Shown: positions 1 through 9,048, counted from the first letter of the stretch. The stretch is DNA of 64,000 nucleotides from Kineosporia succinea (GCF_030811555.1 NZ_JAUSQZ010000001.1:248001-312000), one strand, 5' to 3'. The notes: generated from the letters alone by a model not told the origin. Made by a program: numbers and translations.

Positions 1-1
1 C

Positions 2-1498
2 GACCCGGCCGGCGCCGCGCCGCTGTCCGACCTGCTCACCGAGTTCACGCACGACGAGCGCACTCTCGACGAGATCGTGGAGGTCTCGAAGCGGCGCATC
101 ATCGACTCCAGCCTGAACACCGAGGTACGGCGGCTGACCGACCTGCTCTGCGACCTGCGCGACGCGAACCCGGCCTACGCCGACTTCACCCGCCGGGCCC
201 TGCACGGCGCCGTGGTCGAGCTGCTGGTGGCGATGGACCGGTACCGCGCCTACGTGGTGCCCGGTTCGGCCGCTCCCGCCGAGGCCGTGGCCGTGCTGGA
301 ACGTGCCGGTTCGGTGGCCTCCTCGCGCCTGCCGCACGAGCACCTGCCCGCCCTCGACCTGGTGATGGACCTGCTGCTCGACGGCGTCGCGGCGGGTTCC
401 GACCCGGTGCGGGCCGAGCTGGTCACCCGGTTCCAGCAGACCTGCGGCCCGGTGATGGCCAAGGGCATCGAGGACACCACGTTCTACCGTTACCACCGGC
501 TGCTCGCACTGAACGAGGTGGGCGGCGAACCGGGGCATTTCGGGGTCGGGCCGGACGAGTTCCACGCCTTCGCCGCGCGTCTGGCGCGCGACTGGCCGAC
601 CACGATGACGACCCTCTCCACGCACGACACGAAGCGTTCCGAGGACGCCCGGGCCCGGCTGGCCCCACTCAGCGAGATCCCGGCCGAGTGGGCGGCCGAG
701 GTCACGCACTGGCGGGAACTCGCGGCGAAGCACCACTGCCCCGATCCCTCCACCGAGTACCTGTTCTGGCAGACGCTTCTCGCGGTGCCGGACATCACCG
801 CCGAGCGGCTGACCGGCTACCTGTCCAAGGCCACCCGTGAGGCCAAGGAACAGACCACCTGGACCAGCCCGAACGAGGAGTTCGACCAGGCGCTGGAGTC
901 GTTCGCCCGCGGGGTGCTGGCCGACGACGACGTGATGGGCGCGGTCAGGGCCTTCAGCGACCGCCTGGCCCCGGCCGTGCGCGCCGCGGTCCTCGGCCAG
1001 AAGCTCGTGCAGCTGACCATGCCGGGCGTGCCCGACGTGTACCAGGGCACCGAGATCGTCGAGGCGTCGCTGGTCGACCCGGACAACCGGCGCCCCGTCG
1101 ACTTCGCCTACCGGGAGCGGCTTCTCGACGTGGTCGAGTCGGGCTCCCTGGCGAACCTGGGCGGCCGGGAACTCGAGGACGCGGAGAAGCTGCTGGTCAC
1201 CCGGGCCGCCCTGCGCCTGCGGCGGGAACACCCGGAGTGGTTCACGCAGGGCGCCTACGCCCCCCTGCCCACCTCGTCGTCGCACGCCCTGGCGTTCGGG
1301 CGGGGCGAGAACGTCGTGACGGTCGCGACCCGTCTGCCCCTGACGCTCGAGTCGCACGGCGGCTGGGGTGCGTCGGTGGTGGTGCTGCCGGAGGGAACCT
1401 GGACGGATCAGCTCACCGGGAAGACGGTTCCGGGCGGCCCGGTGGGCCTGGCCGGTCTGCTGGGCGACTTCCCGGTGGCCCTGCTGGTGCGTGCCTGA
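2..1498 (+). CDS. treY: Maltooligosyl trehalose synthase, C-terminal part (5' end outside window)
   Basis: The reading frame is open from base 2, so the gene begins before the window; about 498 residues remain of a family usually 750-850 long. TreY is a cytoplasmic GH13 enzyme that turns the reducing-end alpha-1,4 link of maltodextrins into an alpha-1,1 trehalose link. Visible family features are the segment GIEDTTFYRYHRL, the STHDTKRSEDAR segment typical of TreY, and VYQGTEIVEASLVDPDNRRP near the end. TreZ, the partner that releases trehalose, is 1.75 kb downstream on the same strand but is separated from treY by two opposite-strand genes. Identification is firm from the sequence; the start cannot be assessed. 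Confidence 0.95.
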   Translation, partial: DPAGAAPLSDLLTEFTHDERTLDEIVEVSKRRIIDSSLNTEVRRLTDLLCDLRDANPAYADFTRRALHGAVVELLVAMDRYRAYVVPGSAAPAEAVAVLERAGSVASSRLPHEHLPALDLVMDLLLDGVAAGSDPVRAELVTRFQQTCGPVMAKGIEDTTFYRYHRLLALNEVGGEPGHFGVGPDEFHAFAARLARDWPTTMTTLSTHDTKRSEDARARLAPLSEIPAEWAAEVTHWRELAAKHHCPDPSTEYLFWQTLLAVPDITAERLTGYLSKATREAKEQTTWTSPNEEFDQALESFARGVLADDDVMGAVRAFSDRLAPAVRAAVLGQKLVQLTMPGVPDVYQGTEIVEASLVDPDNRRPVDFAYRERLLDVVESGSLANLGGRELEDAEKLLVTRAALRLRREHPEWFTQGAYAPLPTSSSHALAFGRGENVVTVATRLPLTLESHGGWGASVVVLPEGTWTDQLTGKTVPGGPVGLAGLLGDFPVALLVRA

Positions 1499-1545
1499 CC
1501 CACCCCTGATCCACCCCCGATCCACCCCCGATCCACGCGGCCGGG

Positions 1546-1572
1546 ACGAAGGGCGACCGGGTCGTCCTTCGT
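1546..1572. terminator. Hairpin between convergent treY and ppk2
   Basis: Inverted repeat ACGAAGG...CCTTCGT continuing inward with one wobble pair. It lies just after a short run of three CCCCCGATCCA-like repeats (about 1503-1536). Its place between two convergent stop codons suggests a bidirectional terminator; no T-run is evident, as is usual in high-G+C actinobacteria. Confidence 0.55.
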
Positions 1573-1573
1573 C

Positions 1574-2437
1574 TCAGCCACCGAGAAGGGCCTTCAGCCG
1601 CGCCCGCTCGGCCTCCACGTCGAACCGGGCCGGCGGCCACTGCGGGTCGAGACCGGCCAGCGCCTCGATCAGCAGGCTCTGAACCGCCCAGCGGGCGTAC
1701 CACTTACGGTCGGCGGGCACCACGAACCAGGGCGCCTTCGGCGTCGAGCAGCGGGTGAGCGCGGCCTGGTACGCCTCCTGGTACGCGTCCCAGTAGGCGT
1801 GCTCGTCGAGATCGGAAACCGCGTACTTCCAGTACTTGTCGGGCCGGTACAGTCGCTTCTCGAGGCGGCGCAGCTGCTCGGCCGGCGAGATGTGCAGCAT
1901 CACCTTGACGATGGCCGTGCCCTGGGCCGCCAGCTCGGCCTCGAACGCGTTGATCGCGTCGTAGCGGGTCTCCCACTCCGCGGCGGGCACCAGGTCGTGG
2001 ACCCGCACGATCAGCACGTCCTCGTAGTGCGAGCGGTCGAAGACGCCGATCTGCCCGGCCCCGGGCACCCGGGTCCGCACCCGCCAGAGGAAGTCGTGCG
2101 CCAGCTCCTGCGCGGTCGGCGACTTGAACGCCGTGTGCCGCACGCCCTGCGGATCGACCGCGCCGACCACGTGCCGCACGATGCCACCCTTGCCGGACGT
2201 GTCCATGCCCTGGATGACCAGCAGAACCCGGCGGTCGCTGCTGCCGCTGAAACCGGCTGCGAACAGGCGCTCCTGGAGCTCGGACAGCCGCGTGGCCCCC
2301 GCCGCCAGCGCCGCCTCACCCTCGTCGCGCGAGCCGGGGAACCCGGGCGTGCCGGACGGATCCACCCCGGCCAGCTCGAAACCCGCACCCACCCGCAGAA
2401 GGCCGGTCACGTCGTCCTCACGCTTCTTCTTCGCCAT
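1574..2437 (-). CDS. Polyphosphate kinase 2 family protein (class III-like)
   Basis: A 287-residue single-domain PPK2 protein. PPK2 enzymes move phosphate between polyphosphate and nucleotides in the cytoplasm. The Walker A motif GMDTSGKGG is at about residues 77-85, and the lid/Walker B region VFDRSHYEDVL at about 132-142. FLWR followed by the DRSHYEDVL block resembles class III PPK2, which phosphorylates AMP and ADP; the class assignment is inference. The start was placed at the ATG at 2437, which begins MAKKKRED and follows AGAGAGGGTTCCGTG; the frame stays open further upstream but those residues look non-coding. It lies 14 bases after the SDR gene on the same strand, so the two may be cotranscribed. 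Confidence 0.9.
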   Translation of the reverse strand: MAKKKREDDVTGLLRVGAGFELAGVDPSGTPGFPGSRDEGEAALAAGATRLSELQERLFAAGFSGSSDRRVLLVIQGMDTSGKGGIVRHVVGAVDPQGVRHTAFKSPTAQELAHDFLWRVRTRVPGAGQIGVFDRSHYEDVLIVRVHDLVPAAEWETRYDAINAFEAELAAQGTAIVKVMLHISPAEQLRRLEKRLYRPDKYWKYAVSDLDEHAYWDAYQEAYQAALTRCSTPKAPWFVVPADRKWYARWAVQSLLIEALAGLDPQWPPARFDVEAERARLKALLGG

Positions 2438-2451
2438 CACGGAACCCTCTC

Positions 2452-3201
2452 TCAGCTGCGGGTACGGGCCGCCACCCGACGCACCAGGGAACGCGGCAGC
2501 AGTTTCGCCGCGACGACCACCGCCCGGTAGCGCAGACTCGGGACCGAGACCACCACGTCCCTGCGCAGGTCCCGAAGGGCCTGGTCCACCACGTGGTCGG
2601 CCTCGAGCCACACGAAACCGGGCGCCCGCGACATGTCGATCGCGGCGCGCGCGTGGAACTCGGTGCGCACGAAGCCCGGGCACAGCGCGAGCAACCGCAC
2701 CCCGGTTCCGGCCATCGCGTGCGCGAGGCCCTCGGTCAGCGAGATGACCCACGCCTTGCTCGCGGTGTAGGTGGTGCCGCGGCCCGGGATCAGTCCGGCC
2801 ACGCTGGCCACGTTGATGATGCCGCCCGCGCCGCGCCGCCGCATGTTCGGCAGGGCCGCACGGGTCAGGTCCATCACCGCGGTCACGTTCAGCTCGAGCT
2901 GGTGGTGCAGGTCTTCGGAGGACAGGTCCCAGAACAGGCCCCGGGTCCCGATCCCGGCGTTGTTGACGAGCAGGTCGACCGGCCGGTCCTCCTCGAGCAG
3001 ACGGTCGATCACCCGCTGCCGCTGCTCCGGATCGGCCAGATCGGCGACGATGACCTCGACGTCGTGCAGCTCCTCGCGCAGCCGTTCCAGACGTTCGGCG
3101 TCGCGGGCCACGAGCACGAGGTGGTAGCTGTCGCGGGCCAGGCGCCGGGCGAACGCGGCCCCGAGTCCGGAGGTGGGGCCGGTGATGAGCGCGGTGGGCA
3201 T
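2452..3201 (-). CDS. Short-chain dehydrogenase/reductase (SDR)
   Basis: A 249-residue classical SDR with a Rossmann fold. Visible features are the cofactor loop TGPTSGLG (residues 7-14), NNAG (about 90-93), the catalytic Ser in NVASVAG and YTASK (Tyr145, Lys149). The substrate is unknown. The start at 3201 was chosen because GGTGAGG sits at Shine-Dalgarno distance and translation begins directly with the beta-strand MPTALITG. It is divergent from treZ with only 47 bases between the starts, so any treZ promoter must lie in that gap or inside this gene. It and PPK2 split treY from treZ. Confidence 0.88.
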   Translation of the reverse strand: MPTALITGPTSGLGAAFARRLARDSYHLVLVARDAERLERLREELHDVEVIVADLADPEQRQRVIDRLLEEDRPVDLLVNNAGIGTRGLFWDLSSEDLHHQLELNVTAVMDLTRAALPNMRRRGAGGIINVASVAGLIPGRGTTYTASKAWVISLTEGLAHAMAGTGVRLLALCPGFVRTEFHARAAIDMSRAPGFVWLEADHVVDQALRDLRRDVVVSVPSLRYRAVVVAAKLLPRSLVRRVAARTRS

Positions 3202-3248
3202 GTGCCTCACCGTATGTGCTCCGGGCCAACTCATGACAGGCTGACGCC

Positions 3249-5024
3249 GTGCACGAGTTCACCCTGTGGGCGCCCGCCGCCACTCGCGTCATGCTGCACC
3301 TCCCCGGCCTCGACCGCCGTGAGCCGATGAGGCTCGTCGCGGACCCGGCCCTGGGGCAGGAACCGACCCCCGACACCGACGGCTGGTGGCACGTGTCGGT
3401 GGCCGAAGCCGGGCACGGCACGGACTACGCGTTCGCGCTCGACGGCGGCGACCTGCGTCCCGACCCGCGCAGCCCCTGGCAGCCAGAGGGGGTGCACGGG
3501 CCCAGCCGGGTGTTCGACGCCTCGCTCCACCCCTGGTCGGACGGCTCGTGGAGCGGTGTCGACGCCCGGGGCGCGGTGTTCTATGAACTGCACATCGGCA
3601 CGTTCACGCCCGAGGGCACGCTCGACGCCGCGATCGCCCGGCTCGGCCACCTGGTCGAGCTCGGGGTGCAGATGGTCGAGCTGCTGCCGGTCGCCGAGTT
3701 CTCCGGGGTGCGGGGCTGGGGCTACGACGGGGTCGACCTCTACGCGGTGCACCACTCGTACGGCGGGCCGGAGGCGCTGCAGCGGTTCGTCGACGCGGCC
3801 CATGCGGCCGGCCTCGGGGTCTGCCTCGACGCCGTCTACAACCACCTCGGCCCGGACGGCAACTACCTGCGCGAGTTCGGCCCGTACTTCACCGACGCGC
3901 ACACCACGCCCTGGGGCGAGGCGGTCAATCTCGACGACGACGGCTCGACCGGCGTGCGGTCGTGGATCCTCGACAACGCCACGCGCTGGTTCCGGGACTT
4001 CCACATCGACTGCCTGCGGCTCGACGCGGTGCACGCGCTGGTCGACTCCTCGCCGCGGCACATCCTGGCCGAGCTGTCCGACGCGGTCGACGACCTGTCG
4101 GCCTCGCTCGGCCGTCCGCTGGGGCTGATCGCCGAGAGCGACCTGAACGACCCGTTCATGGTCGAGGGCACCGCCGAGGGCGGCCGCGGCATGACCGGCC
4201 AGTGGGACGACGACGTCCACCACGCGCTGCACGCGTTCTTCACCGGTGAGACGCAGGGCTACTACGTCGACTTCGGCACCGCGTCGGTGCTGGCCCGGGT
4301 GCTGAAGGAGGGGTTCCGGCACGCCGGCGACTACTCCACCTTCCGCGGGAAGCACTGGGGCAAGCCGATTTCCGCCGATCGCCACCGGGGTCACCAGTTC
4401 GTGGTGGCCACCCAGAACCACGACCAGGTGGGCAACCGGGCCACCGGTGACCGCCCCTCGTCCACGGTGTCCTCCGGCCGCCTGGCCGGCTCGGCCGCAC
4501 TCATGCTGACCAGCGTCTACACGCCCATGCTGTTCATGGGTGAGGAGTGGGGCGCGCTCACGCCCTGGCAGTTCTTCACGGCCTTCGAGAGTCCCGAGCT
4601 CGCGGACGCGGTGCGCAAGGGACGGCGCGCGGAGTTCGGCTCCCACGGGTGGGCACCGGAGGAGGTCCCCGACCCCCAGGCGGTGTCCACGCGAGACGCG
4701 TCGGTGCTGGACTGGTCCGAGATCGACCGGGTGGACGGGGAACTCGACCACGCGGCGCTGCTGCGCTGGTACCGCGACCTGATCGCGCTGCGGCGCTCGT
4801 CGCCCGACCTGCTCGACGACTCGTTCGACGCGGTGTCGGTGACGCACGGCGAGACCTGGGTGGCGATGCGGCACGGCTCGTTCACGACGGTGGTGAACAT
4901 CGGGCCCTCGGCGGTGACGGTGGACGTCCCGGCCGGGTCGGTGGCCCGGCTCACCTGGGGTTCGTTCGAGGTCGCGGACCAGCTTCTGCTGCAGCCCGAC
5001 TCCGTGGTGGTGCTGCAGGCTTGA
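3249..5024 (+). CDS. treZ: Malto-oligosyltrehalose trehalohydrolase
   Basis: A 591-residue GH13 enzyme that releases trehalose from the maltooligosyl-trehalose made by TreY. The N-terminal region (from FTLWAPAATRV) is the carbohydrate-binding-like domain. The catalytic barrel shows DCLRLDAVHAL with the nucleophile near Asp259, LIAESDLND with the acid/base near Glu296, and the transition-state Asp in QNHDQVGN (about 392). The length is typical. GTG start at 3249; its ribosome site is weak (ACAGGCTGACGCC). The stop codon overlaps the TTG start of the next gene, so the two are probably translationally coupled. Confidence 0.96.
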   Translation: MHEFTLWAPAATRVMLHLPGLDRREPMRLVADPALGQEPTPDTDGWWHVSVAEAGHGTDYAFALDGGDLRPDPRSPWQPEGVHGPSRVFDASLHPWSDGSWSGVDARGAVFYELHIGTFTPEGTLDAAIARLGHLVELGVQMVELLPVAEFSGVRGWGYDGVDLYAVHHSYGGPEALQRFVDAAHAAGLGVCLDAVYNHLGPDGNYLREFGPYFTDAHTTPWGEAVNLDDDGSTGVRSWILDNATRWFRDFHIDCLRLDAVHALVDSSPRHILAELSDAVDDLSASLGRPLGLIAESDLNDPFMVEGTAEGGRGMTGQWDDDVHHALHAFFTGETQGYYVDFGTASVLARVLKEGFRHAGDYSTFRGKHWGKPISADRHRGHQFVVATQNHDQVGNRATGDRPSSTVSSGRLAGSAALMLTSVYTPMLFMGEEWGALTPWQFFTAFESPELADAVRKGRRAEFGSHGWAPEEVPDPQAVSTRDASVLDWSEIDRVDGELDHAALLRWYRDLIALRRSSPDLLDDSFDAVSVTHGETWVAMRHGSFTTVVNIGPSAVTVDVPAGSVARLTWGSFEVADQLLLQPDSVVVLQA

Positions 5025-5341
5025 GTTCCGAACTCGACGCGCTCACCGAGTCGCTGGAGCTGGTGTCGCAGCGGTACGCGCGCATCTTCGGGATCAGTCG
5101 TGACCCGGCCTGGTTCCTGCTCAAGCTGCACGAGGAGATGGGCGAGCTGACGCAGGCCTACCTGGCCTCGACCGGTCAGGCCCGGGCCAAGGGGCTCTCG
5201 GCGCCCGAGCTGCGTGAGTCCTTCGAGAACGAGGTGGCCGACGTGCTGGCCCACGTGCTGCTGCTGGCGCGGCATCACGGCGTCGATGTCGACGCCGTGA
5301 TGCAGCGGAAGTGGCTGTCCCGGTTACCCGCGCCCGAGTAG
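5021..5341 (+). CDS. MazG-like nucleotide pyrophosphohydrolase
   Basis: A 106-residue all-alpha protein of the MazG-like/phosphoribosyl-ATP pyrophosphohydrolase type. The metal-binding helices are visible as KLHEEMGELTQAY (about residues 32-44) and ENEVADVLAHVLLLA, giving the EExxE and ExxD pattern of the superfamily. Such enzymes hydrolyse (d)NTPs to monophosphate and pyrophosphate; the natural substrate here is unknown. I place the start at the TTG at 5021, which overlaps the treZ stop (TTGA) and begins just before SSELDALTESLEL. It converges with the aldolase gene and the two 3' ends overlap by 18 bases. Confidence 0.8.
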   Translation: MSSELDALTESLELVSQRYARIFGISRDPAWFLLKLHEEMGELTQAYLASTGQARAKGLSAPELRESFENEVADVLAHVLLLARHHGVDVDAVMQRKWLSRLPAPE

Positions 5342-6145
5342 GCCCAGCAGGCGCTCGACCTCGTCGGCCACGGCCTGCCGGGCCAGGGCCACGTACGTGC
5401 GCGGGTCGACGAGCTTCTCGTCGGCCGCGAGCTTCTCCCGGACGGCCCGGGTGAACAGCCCGTTCAGGTGCGTCGAGATGTTCACCTTCACCAGGCCGGC
5501 CCGCACCGCGCCGGTCAGCTGCTCGTCGGAGACCCCGGACGAGCCGTGCAGCACCAGAGGCACCTCGACACTGCCCGCCAGGGCGGTGATCAGGTCGAGG
5601 TCGAGCCGGGCCGTGCGCTCGGTCATGGCGTGCGAGCTGCCCACCGCCACGGCCAGGCTGTCGACGCCGGTCGCGGCGACGAATGCCCGGGCGTCGGCCG
5701 GGTCGGTGCGGGCGCCCGGGGCGTGCACCCCGTCCTTCCCGCCGACCTCACCGAGCTCGGCCTCCACGTGAACGCCCGCGGCGTGGCAGAACTCGACCAT
5801 CGCGGCGGTGCGGCGCACGTTGTCGTCGTACTCGTCGTGCGAGGCGTCGAACATGACGCTGTGCACGCCGAGCCCGACCGCCTGCCGCACCAGGTCTTCA
5901 CTCTCGGCGTGGTCGAGGTGCACCACCGCCGGCACCTTCGCGTTCCTCGCCACGGCCAGAGTGCCGGCCAGGATCGGTTCCAGCGCACCGTGATAGCTGA
6001 CGCAGTTCTCGCTGATCTGGAGGATCACCGGCAGCCCGGCCGCCTCCGCCCCGGCCACGATCGCCTCGGCGTGCTCCAGCAGGATCACGTTGAACGCGCC
6101 GACACCCCGGCCGGCGGCCTTGGCGTCTTCCAGCACCGTGCTCAT
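5324..6145 (-). CDS. Class II fructose/tagatose-bisphosphate aldolase
   Basis: A 273-residue zinc-dependent aldolase of the GatY/KbaY/FbaA family. It carries the metal-binding HLDHAE segment (about residues 82-87), the glutamate region AELGEVGGKDG, an SSHAM phosphate-loop segment, LHGSSGVSD and VKVNISTHLN. It is the last gene of the amino-sugar operon: its ATG starts 2 bases after the end of the PfkB-kinase gene. In that context it most likely splits tagatose-1,6-bisphosphate to glyceraldehyde-3-phosphate and DHAP; fructose-1,6-bisphosphate is the alternative. Family is certain; substrate is inference. Confidence 0.88.
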   Translation of the reverse strand: MSTVLEDAKAAGRGVGAFNVILLEHAEAIVAGAEAAGLPVILQISENCVSYHGALEPILAGTLAVARNAKVPAVVHLDHAESEDLVRQAVGLGVHSVMFDASHDEYDDNVRRTAAMVEFCHAAGVHVEAELGEVGGKDGVHAPGARTDPADARAFVAATGVDSLAVAVGSSHAMTERTARLDLDLITALAGSVEVPLVLHGSSGVSDEQLTGAVRAGLVKVNISTHLNGLFTRAVREKLAADEKLVDPRTYVALARQAVADEVERLLGLLGRG

Positions 6146-6146
6146 G

Positions 6147-7061
6147 TCAGTCCTCTTTCAGCAGTTCCCGGAACGCCTCGACGTCCTTCGGGTCGACCTC
6201 TCCGGCCACGGGTTGACGCACGGCGGCGGCGCCGAGAACCGCTGCCTGCCGGAGCATTTCCTGGACGGGCTCACCCCGGGCCCAGGCCTGGGCCAGTCCG
6301 GCGGTGGCCGCGTCCCCCGCACCCGTGGGATTGCCGGTGACGCCCTTCACCGCGGCCTGCCGGGTCCGGGTTCCCTCGGGCGCGAAGGCGATGAGCCCGT
6401 CGGCCCCCTGCGAGACCACGATGATGGACGCGCCGGCAGCCTGAAGTCTCGAAACGGCGCCTTCCAGCGTGGTTTCCCCGGTCGCGTCGAGCAGCTCCTG
6501 CGCGTTGGGCTTCAGCAGGTCGGCCCCCGCCTCGGCCGCGGCCACCAGTGCGGGACCGGACGTGTCCACCGCAACCCTGGCCCCGGCCGCCTTCACCGCC
6601 CCGACGAGTTCTCCCAGCCAGGCCGGGCCGATGCCGCGCGGCAGTGAACCACTCACCACCACCACCGATCCCGGCTCGCAGTGCTTCACGGCTGCCGCGA
6701 TCACGGCCAGCCCCTCGGCGGCGGTCAGCTCGGGCCCCGGCTCGTTGAACAGCGTGGGATGCCCGACCGGGTCGACGATCGCCACCGTGGTGCGGGTCTC
6801 CCCCGCCACGGCCACGACCTCACCGGCGAGTCCCTCCGCGTCCACCGCCGACGAGACCCACCGCCCCGCCGCGCCCCCCAGGGGAAGCACCGCGACGGCC
6901 GGCTCGCCGAGCGCGCGCAGCACGCGCACCACGTTGAGGCCCTTACCACCCGGGCGTCTGCTCACTCCGGAAACCCGCACGCTCGAACCCGGTTCGTACG
7001 CCGGGACGTCGTAGGTCACGTCCACCGCCGGGTTCGGCGTCACCACGATCAGCTGAGCCAT
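6147..7061 (-). CDS. PfkB-family sugar-phosphate kinase (tagatose-6-P or fructose-1-P kinase type)
   Basis: A 304-residue ribokinase-superfamily kinase of the LacC/FruK/PfkB branch. Signatures are the N-terminal TPNPAVDVTY, the PGGKGLNVVRVLRALG motif (about residues 37-51) and the C-terminal NPTGAGDAATAGL loop with the catalytic Asp. The family phosphorylates tagatose-6-phosphate, fructose-1-phosphate or fructose-6-phosphate. The aldolase behind it and the amino-sugar genes ahead favour tagatose-6-phosphate (inference). The start overlaps the nagA 3' end by 13 bases. Confidence 0.88.
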   Translation of the reverse strand: MAQLIVVTPNPAVDVTYDVPAYEPGSSVRVSGVSRRPGGKGLNVVRVLRALGEPAVAVLPLGGAAGRWVSSAVDAEGLAGEVVAVAGETRTTVAIVDPVGHPTLFNEPGPELTAAEGLAVIAAAVKHCEPGSVVVVSGSLPRGIGPAWLGELVGAVKAAGARVAVDTSGPALVAAAEAGADLLKPNAQELLDATGETTLEGAVSRLQAAGASIIVVSQGADGLIAFAPEGTRTRQAAVKGVTGNPTGAGDAATAGLAQAWARGEPVQEMLRQAAVLGAAAVRQPVAGEVDPKDVEAFRELLKED

Positions 7062-8170
7062 ACGCCTCGCCGGGCCACCCGCGCGACCTCGGCCACGCCG
7101 TCGGGGAAATGGATCTCGATCAGGTCGGCCGGCTCCCCGGCGCGCAGCGAGTGACCGGTCAGGCCGAACACGCCGGCCGCCGTCGCGCTCGTCGCCGCCA
7201 CGATCTCGGGCAGGGACACGCCCCGCCGCAGCAGCCGCAGCGCGGCCGGGACCAGCTCGGTCGTGCTGCCCGCCAGGGAGTTTCCCCCGGCCAGCACGGC
7301 GACCCCGTTCGACACCACGACCTCGGAACCGGCCAGGTCGTAGCGTCCGTCACCGAGGCCGGTCGCGGACATCGCGTCGGACACCAGCACCAGGCGCCCG
7401 GCCGCGGCCCGGCGGGTCACGTCGATGACCTCGTCGCTGACGTGCTCGCCGTCGGCGATGATCTCGACGGTGACCCGGTCGTCGCTCAGCGAGACCCCGA
7501 CCGTTCCGGCCTGCCGGTGGTGCATCGGGGCCATGCCGTTGTAGAGGTGCGTGGTGACGCGGGCGCCGGCGTCGACGGCCCGGTGCACGGTCTCGGTGTC
7601 CGCGTCGGTGTGGCCGATCGCGACCACGACCCCGGCGCGCACCAGCTCGTCGATCGCGTCGAAGGCGCCGGGCAGTTCGGGGGCGATCGTCACCATGCGC
7701 ACGGTGCCGTCGCCGGCTCCGAGCAGGGCGTTGACCTCGTTTCGGTCCGGTGACCGCAGCAGCTCGGGACTGTGGGCCCCGCGCCGCTTCTCGGAGATCC
7801 ACGGACCCTCGAGGTGGATCCCGGCCAGACGGCCCTCGCGCACCAGCGGGGCGAGTTCCTTCACCCGGGTGCGGGTGTCGTCGAGACGGCCGGTCGCCAG
7901 CGAGGCGATCATCGTGGTGCTGCCCGAGCGGTGATGGTGGTCGAGCGCGGGCTGCGGATCGATGCCCGGGGTGGCCAGGTCGATCCCGGCCGCCCCGTGG
8001 ACGTGAGTGTCGACGCCACCGGGGACCACCACGTCCAGACGCTCGACCGGCCCGGACGCGGGCTCGCCCTCACCGCGCTCGACGACCACCCCGTTCTCGA
8101 TGCGCAGCCAGGCCGGGCCGTCCTGCCGAACACCGTCGACCAGCCGCCGGATCGCGAAAACGCCGTTCAC
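7049..8170 (-). CDS. nagA: N-acetylglucosamine/N-acetylgalactosamine-6-phosphate deacetylase
   Basis: A 373-residue amidohydrolase of the NagA/AgaA family, which removes acetate from GlcNAc-6-P or GalNAc-6-P. The metal and active-site motifs are present: DTHVHGAAG (about 54-62), HLEGPW (about 119), GHTDAD, THLYNGM and the catalytic Asp in VSDAMSATG. The GTG start at 8170 has GGAGG upstream and overlaps the stop of the ROK-kinase gene (GTGA). In this operon it would act on the product of the ROK kinase. GlcNAc versus GalNAc specificity cannot be read from the sequence; the operon partners suggest GalNAc. Confidence 0.93.
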   Translation of the reverse strand: MNGVFAIRRLVDGVRQDGPAWLRIENGVVVERGEGEPASGPVERLDVVVPGGVDTHVHGAAGIDLATPGIDPQPALDHHHRSGSTTMIASLATGRLDDTRTRVKELAPLVREGRLAGIHLEGPWISEKRRGAHSPELLRSPDRNEVNALLGAGDGTVRMVTIAPELPGAFDAIDELVRAGVVVAIGHTDADTETVHRAVDAGARVTTHLYNGMAPMHHRQAGTVGVSLSDDRVTVEIIADGEHVSDEVIDVTRRAAAGRLVLVSDAMSATGLGDGRYDLAGSEVVVSNGVAVLAGGNSLAGSTTELVPAALRLLRRGVSLPEIVAATSATAAGVFGLTGHSLRAGEPADLIEIHFPDGVAEVARVARRGVWLS

Positions 8171-9048
8171 GCCACGACCTCCAGACCCAGAAGAGCGGCG
8201 CCGACCGCGGCGGCGGCATCACCGTGCGCCGCCGCCACCAGTTCGGGAAGCCGTAACCCGGGCAACCGCCGGGCCAGTTCGGTGCTCAGCGGTTCGATCA
8301 GCTGGCGGCCGGCCAGGGCCAGACCGCCGCCGATCACGATCACCGACGGCGCGACCGTGGCGCTCAGCCCGGCCAGCGCGTCGGCCAGCACGGTGACGGT
8401 CTCGTTCCAGACCTGCTGCGAGGTCTCGCTCCCGCGGGCCGCGGCCGAGGCCACGTCCCGGGCGCTGGCCACCCCGGCGCGCAGGGCGGTGGCCCGGGCC
8501 GAGGCCACCTCCTCGAGGCGCTGCCCGGCGAAATCGCCCGAGGTGATGAGCAGCTGGCCGATCTCCCCGGCCCAGCCCCCGGAGACCAGGGGCTTGCCGT
8601 CGATCAGCACCGCCGCCGCGATCCCGGTGCCGACGGGGAGGAAGGCGACCACGCCGTCCACCCCCTGCGCGGCACCGGTGCGGGCCTCCGCGACGCCACC
8701 GGCGCGCACGTCGTGCGACAGCGCGACGTTCACCCCGAGCCGCTCGGACAGCAGGTCCCGCATCGGCAGATCACGCCAGCCCAGGTTGACGCTGACCACG
8801 GCCAGGCCGTGGTCCTCGTCCACCACCCCGGGCAGCGCGACCCCCACCGGCAGGGCGTGATCGCCGGTCAGGGCATCGCGGACGGCCGCGACCGTCTCCA
8901 CGACCCCCTTGCCGGTGGGATCCGGGCTGGGGGTGGGCAGCCGGTGCACGGCGAGGATCGACCCGTCGTCGCCCAGCAGCACACCCTTGACCGACGTACC
9001 GCCGACATCGATGCCGACAGCTCTGGCAGTTGCGCTCATGCCACTCAT
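8167..9048 (-). CDS. ROK-family sugar kinase
   Basis: A 293-residue ROK-family kinase with the ATP-binding DVGGTSVKG at about residues 13-21, the catalytic-region LSHDVRAGG, and the phosphate-binding PVGTGIAAAVLIDG. It probably phosphorylates an N-acetylhexosamine at C6, feeding the NagA-type deacetylase encoded next. Odd point: the cysteine-rich zinc motif usual in ROK proteins is missing; where it should be, after GGWAGEIGQ, the sequence reads LLITSGDFAGQRLEE without cysteines. Two ATGs (9048 and 9039) are possible starts. Confidence 0.85.
   Translation of the reverse strand: MSGMSATARAVGIDVGGTSVKGVLLGDDGSILAVHRLPTPSPDPTGKGVVETVAAVRDALTGDHALPVGVALPGVVDEDHGLAVVSVNLGWRDLPMRDLLSERLGVNVALSHDVRAGGVAEARTGAAQGVDGVVAFLPVGTGIAAAVLIDGKPLVSGGWAGEIGQLLITSGDFAGQRLEEVASARATALRAGVASARDVASAAARGSETSQQVWNETVTVLADALAGLSATVAPSVIVIGGGLALAGRQLIEPLSTELARRLPGLRLPELVAAAHGDAAAAVGAALLGLEVVA

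Noticed and set aside
2438-3421. Upstream extension of the PPK2 gene to 615 residues
   Set aside because: The extra residues are the SDR gene read in the wrong frame; PPK2 starts at 2437 with its own ATG.
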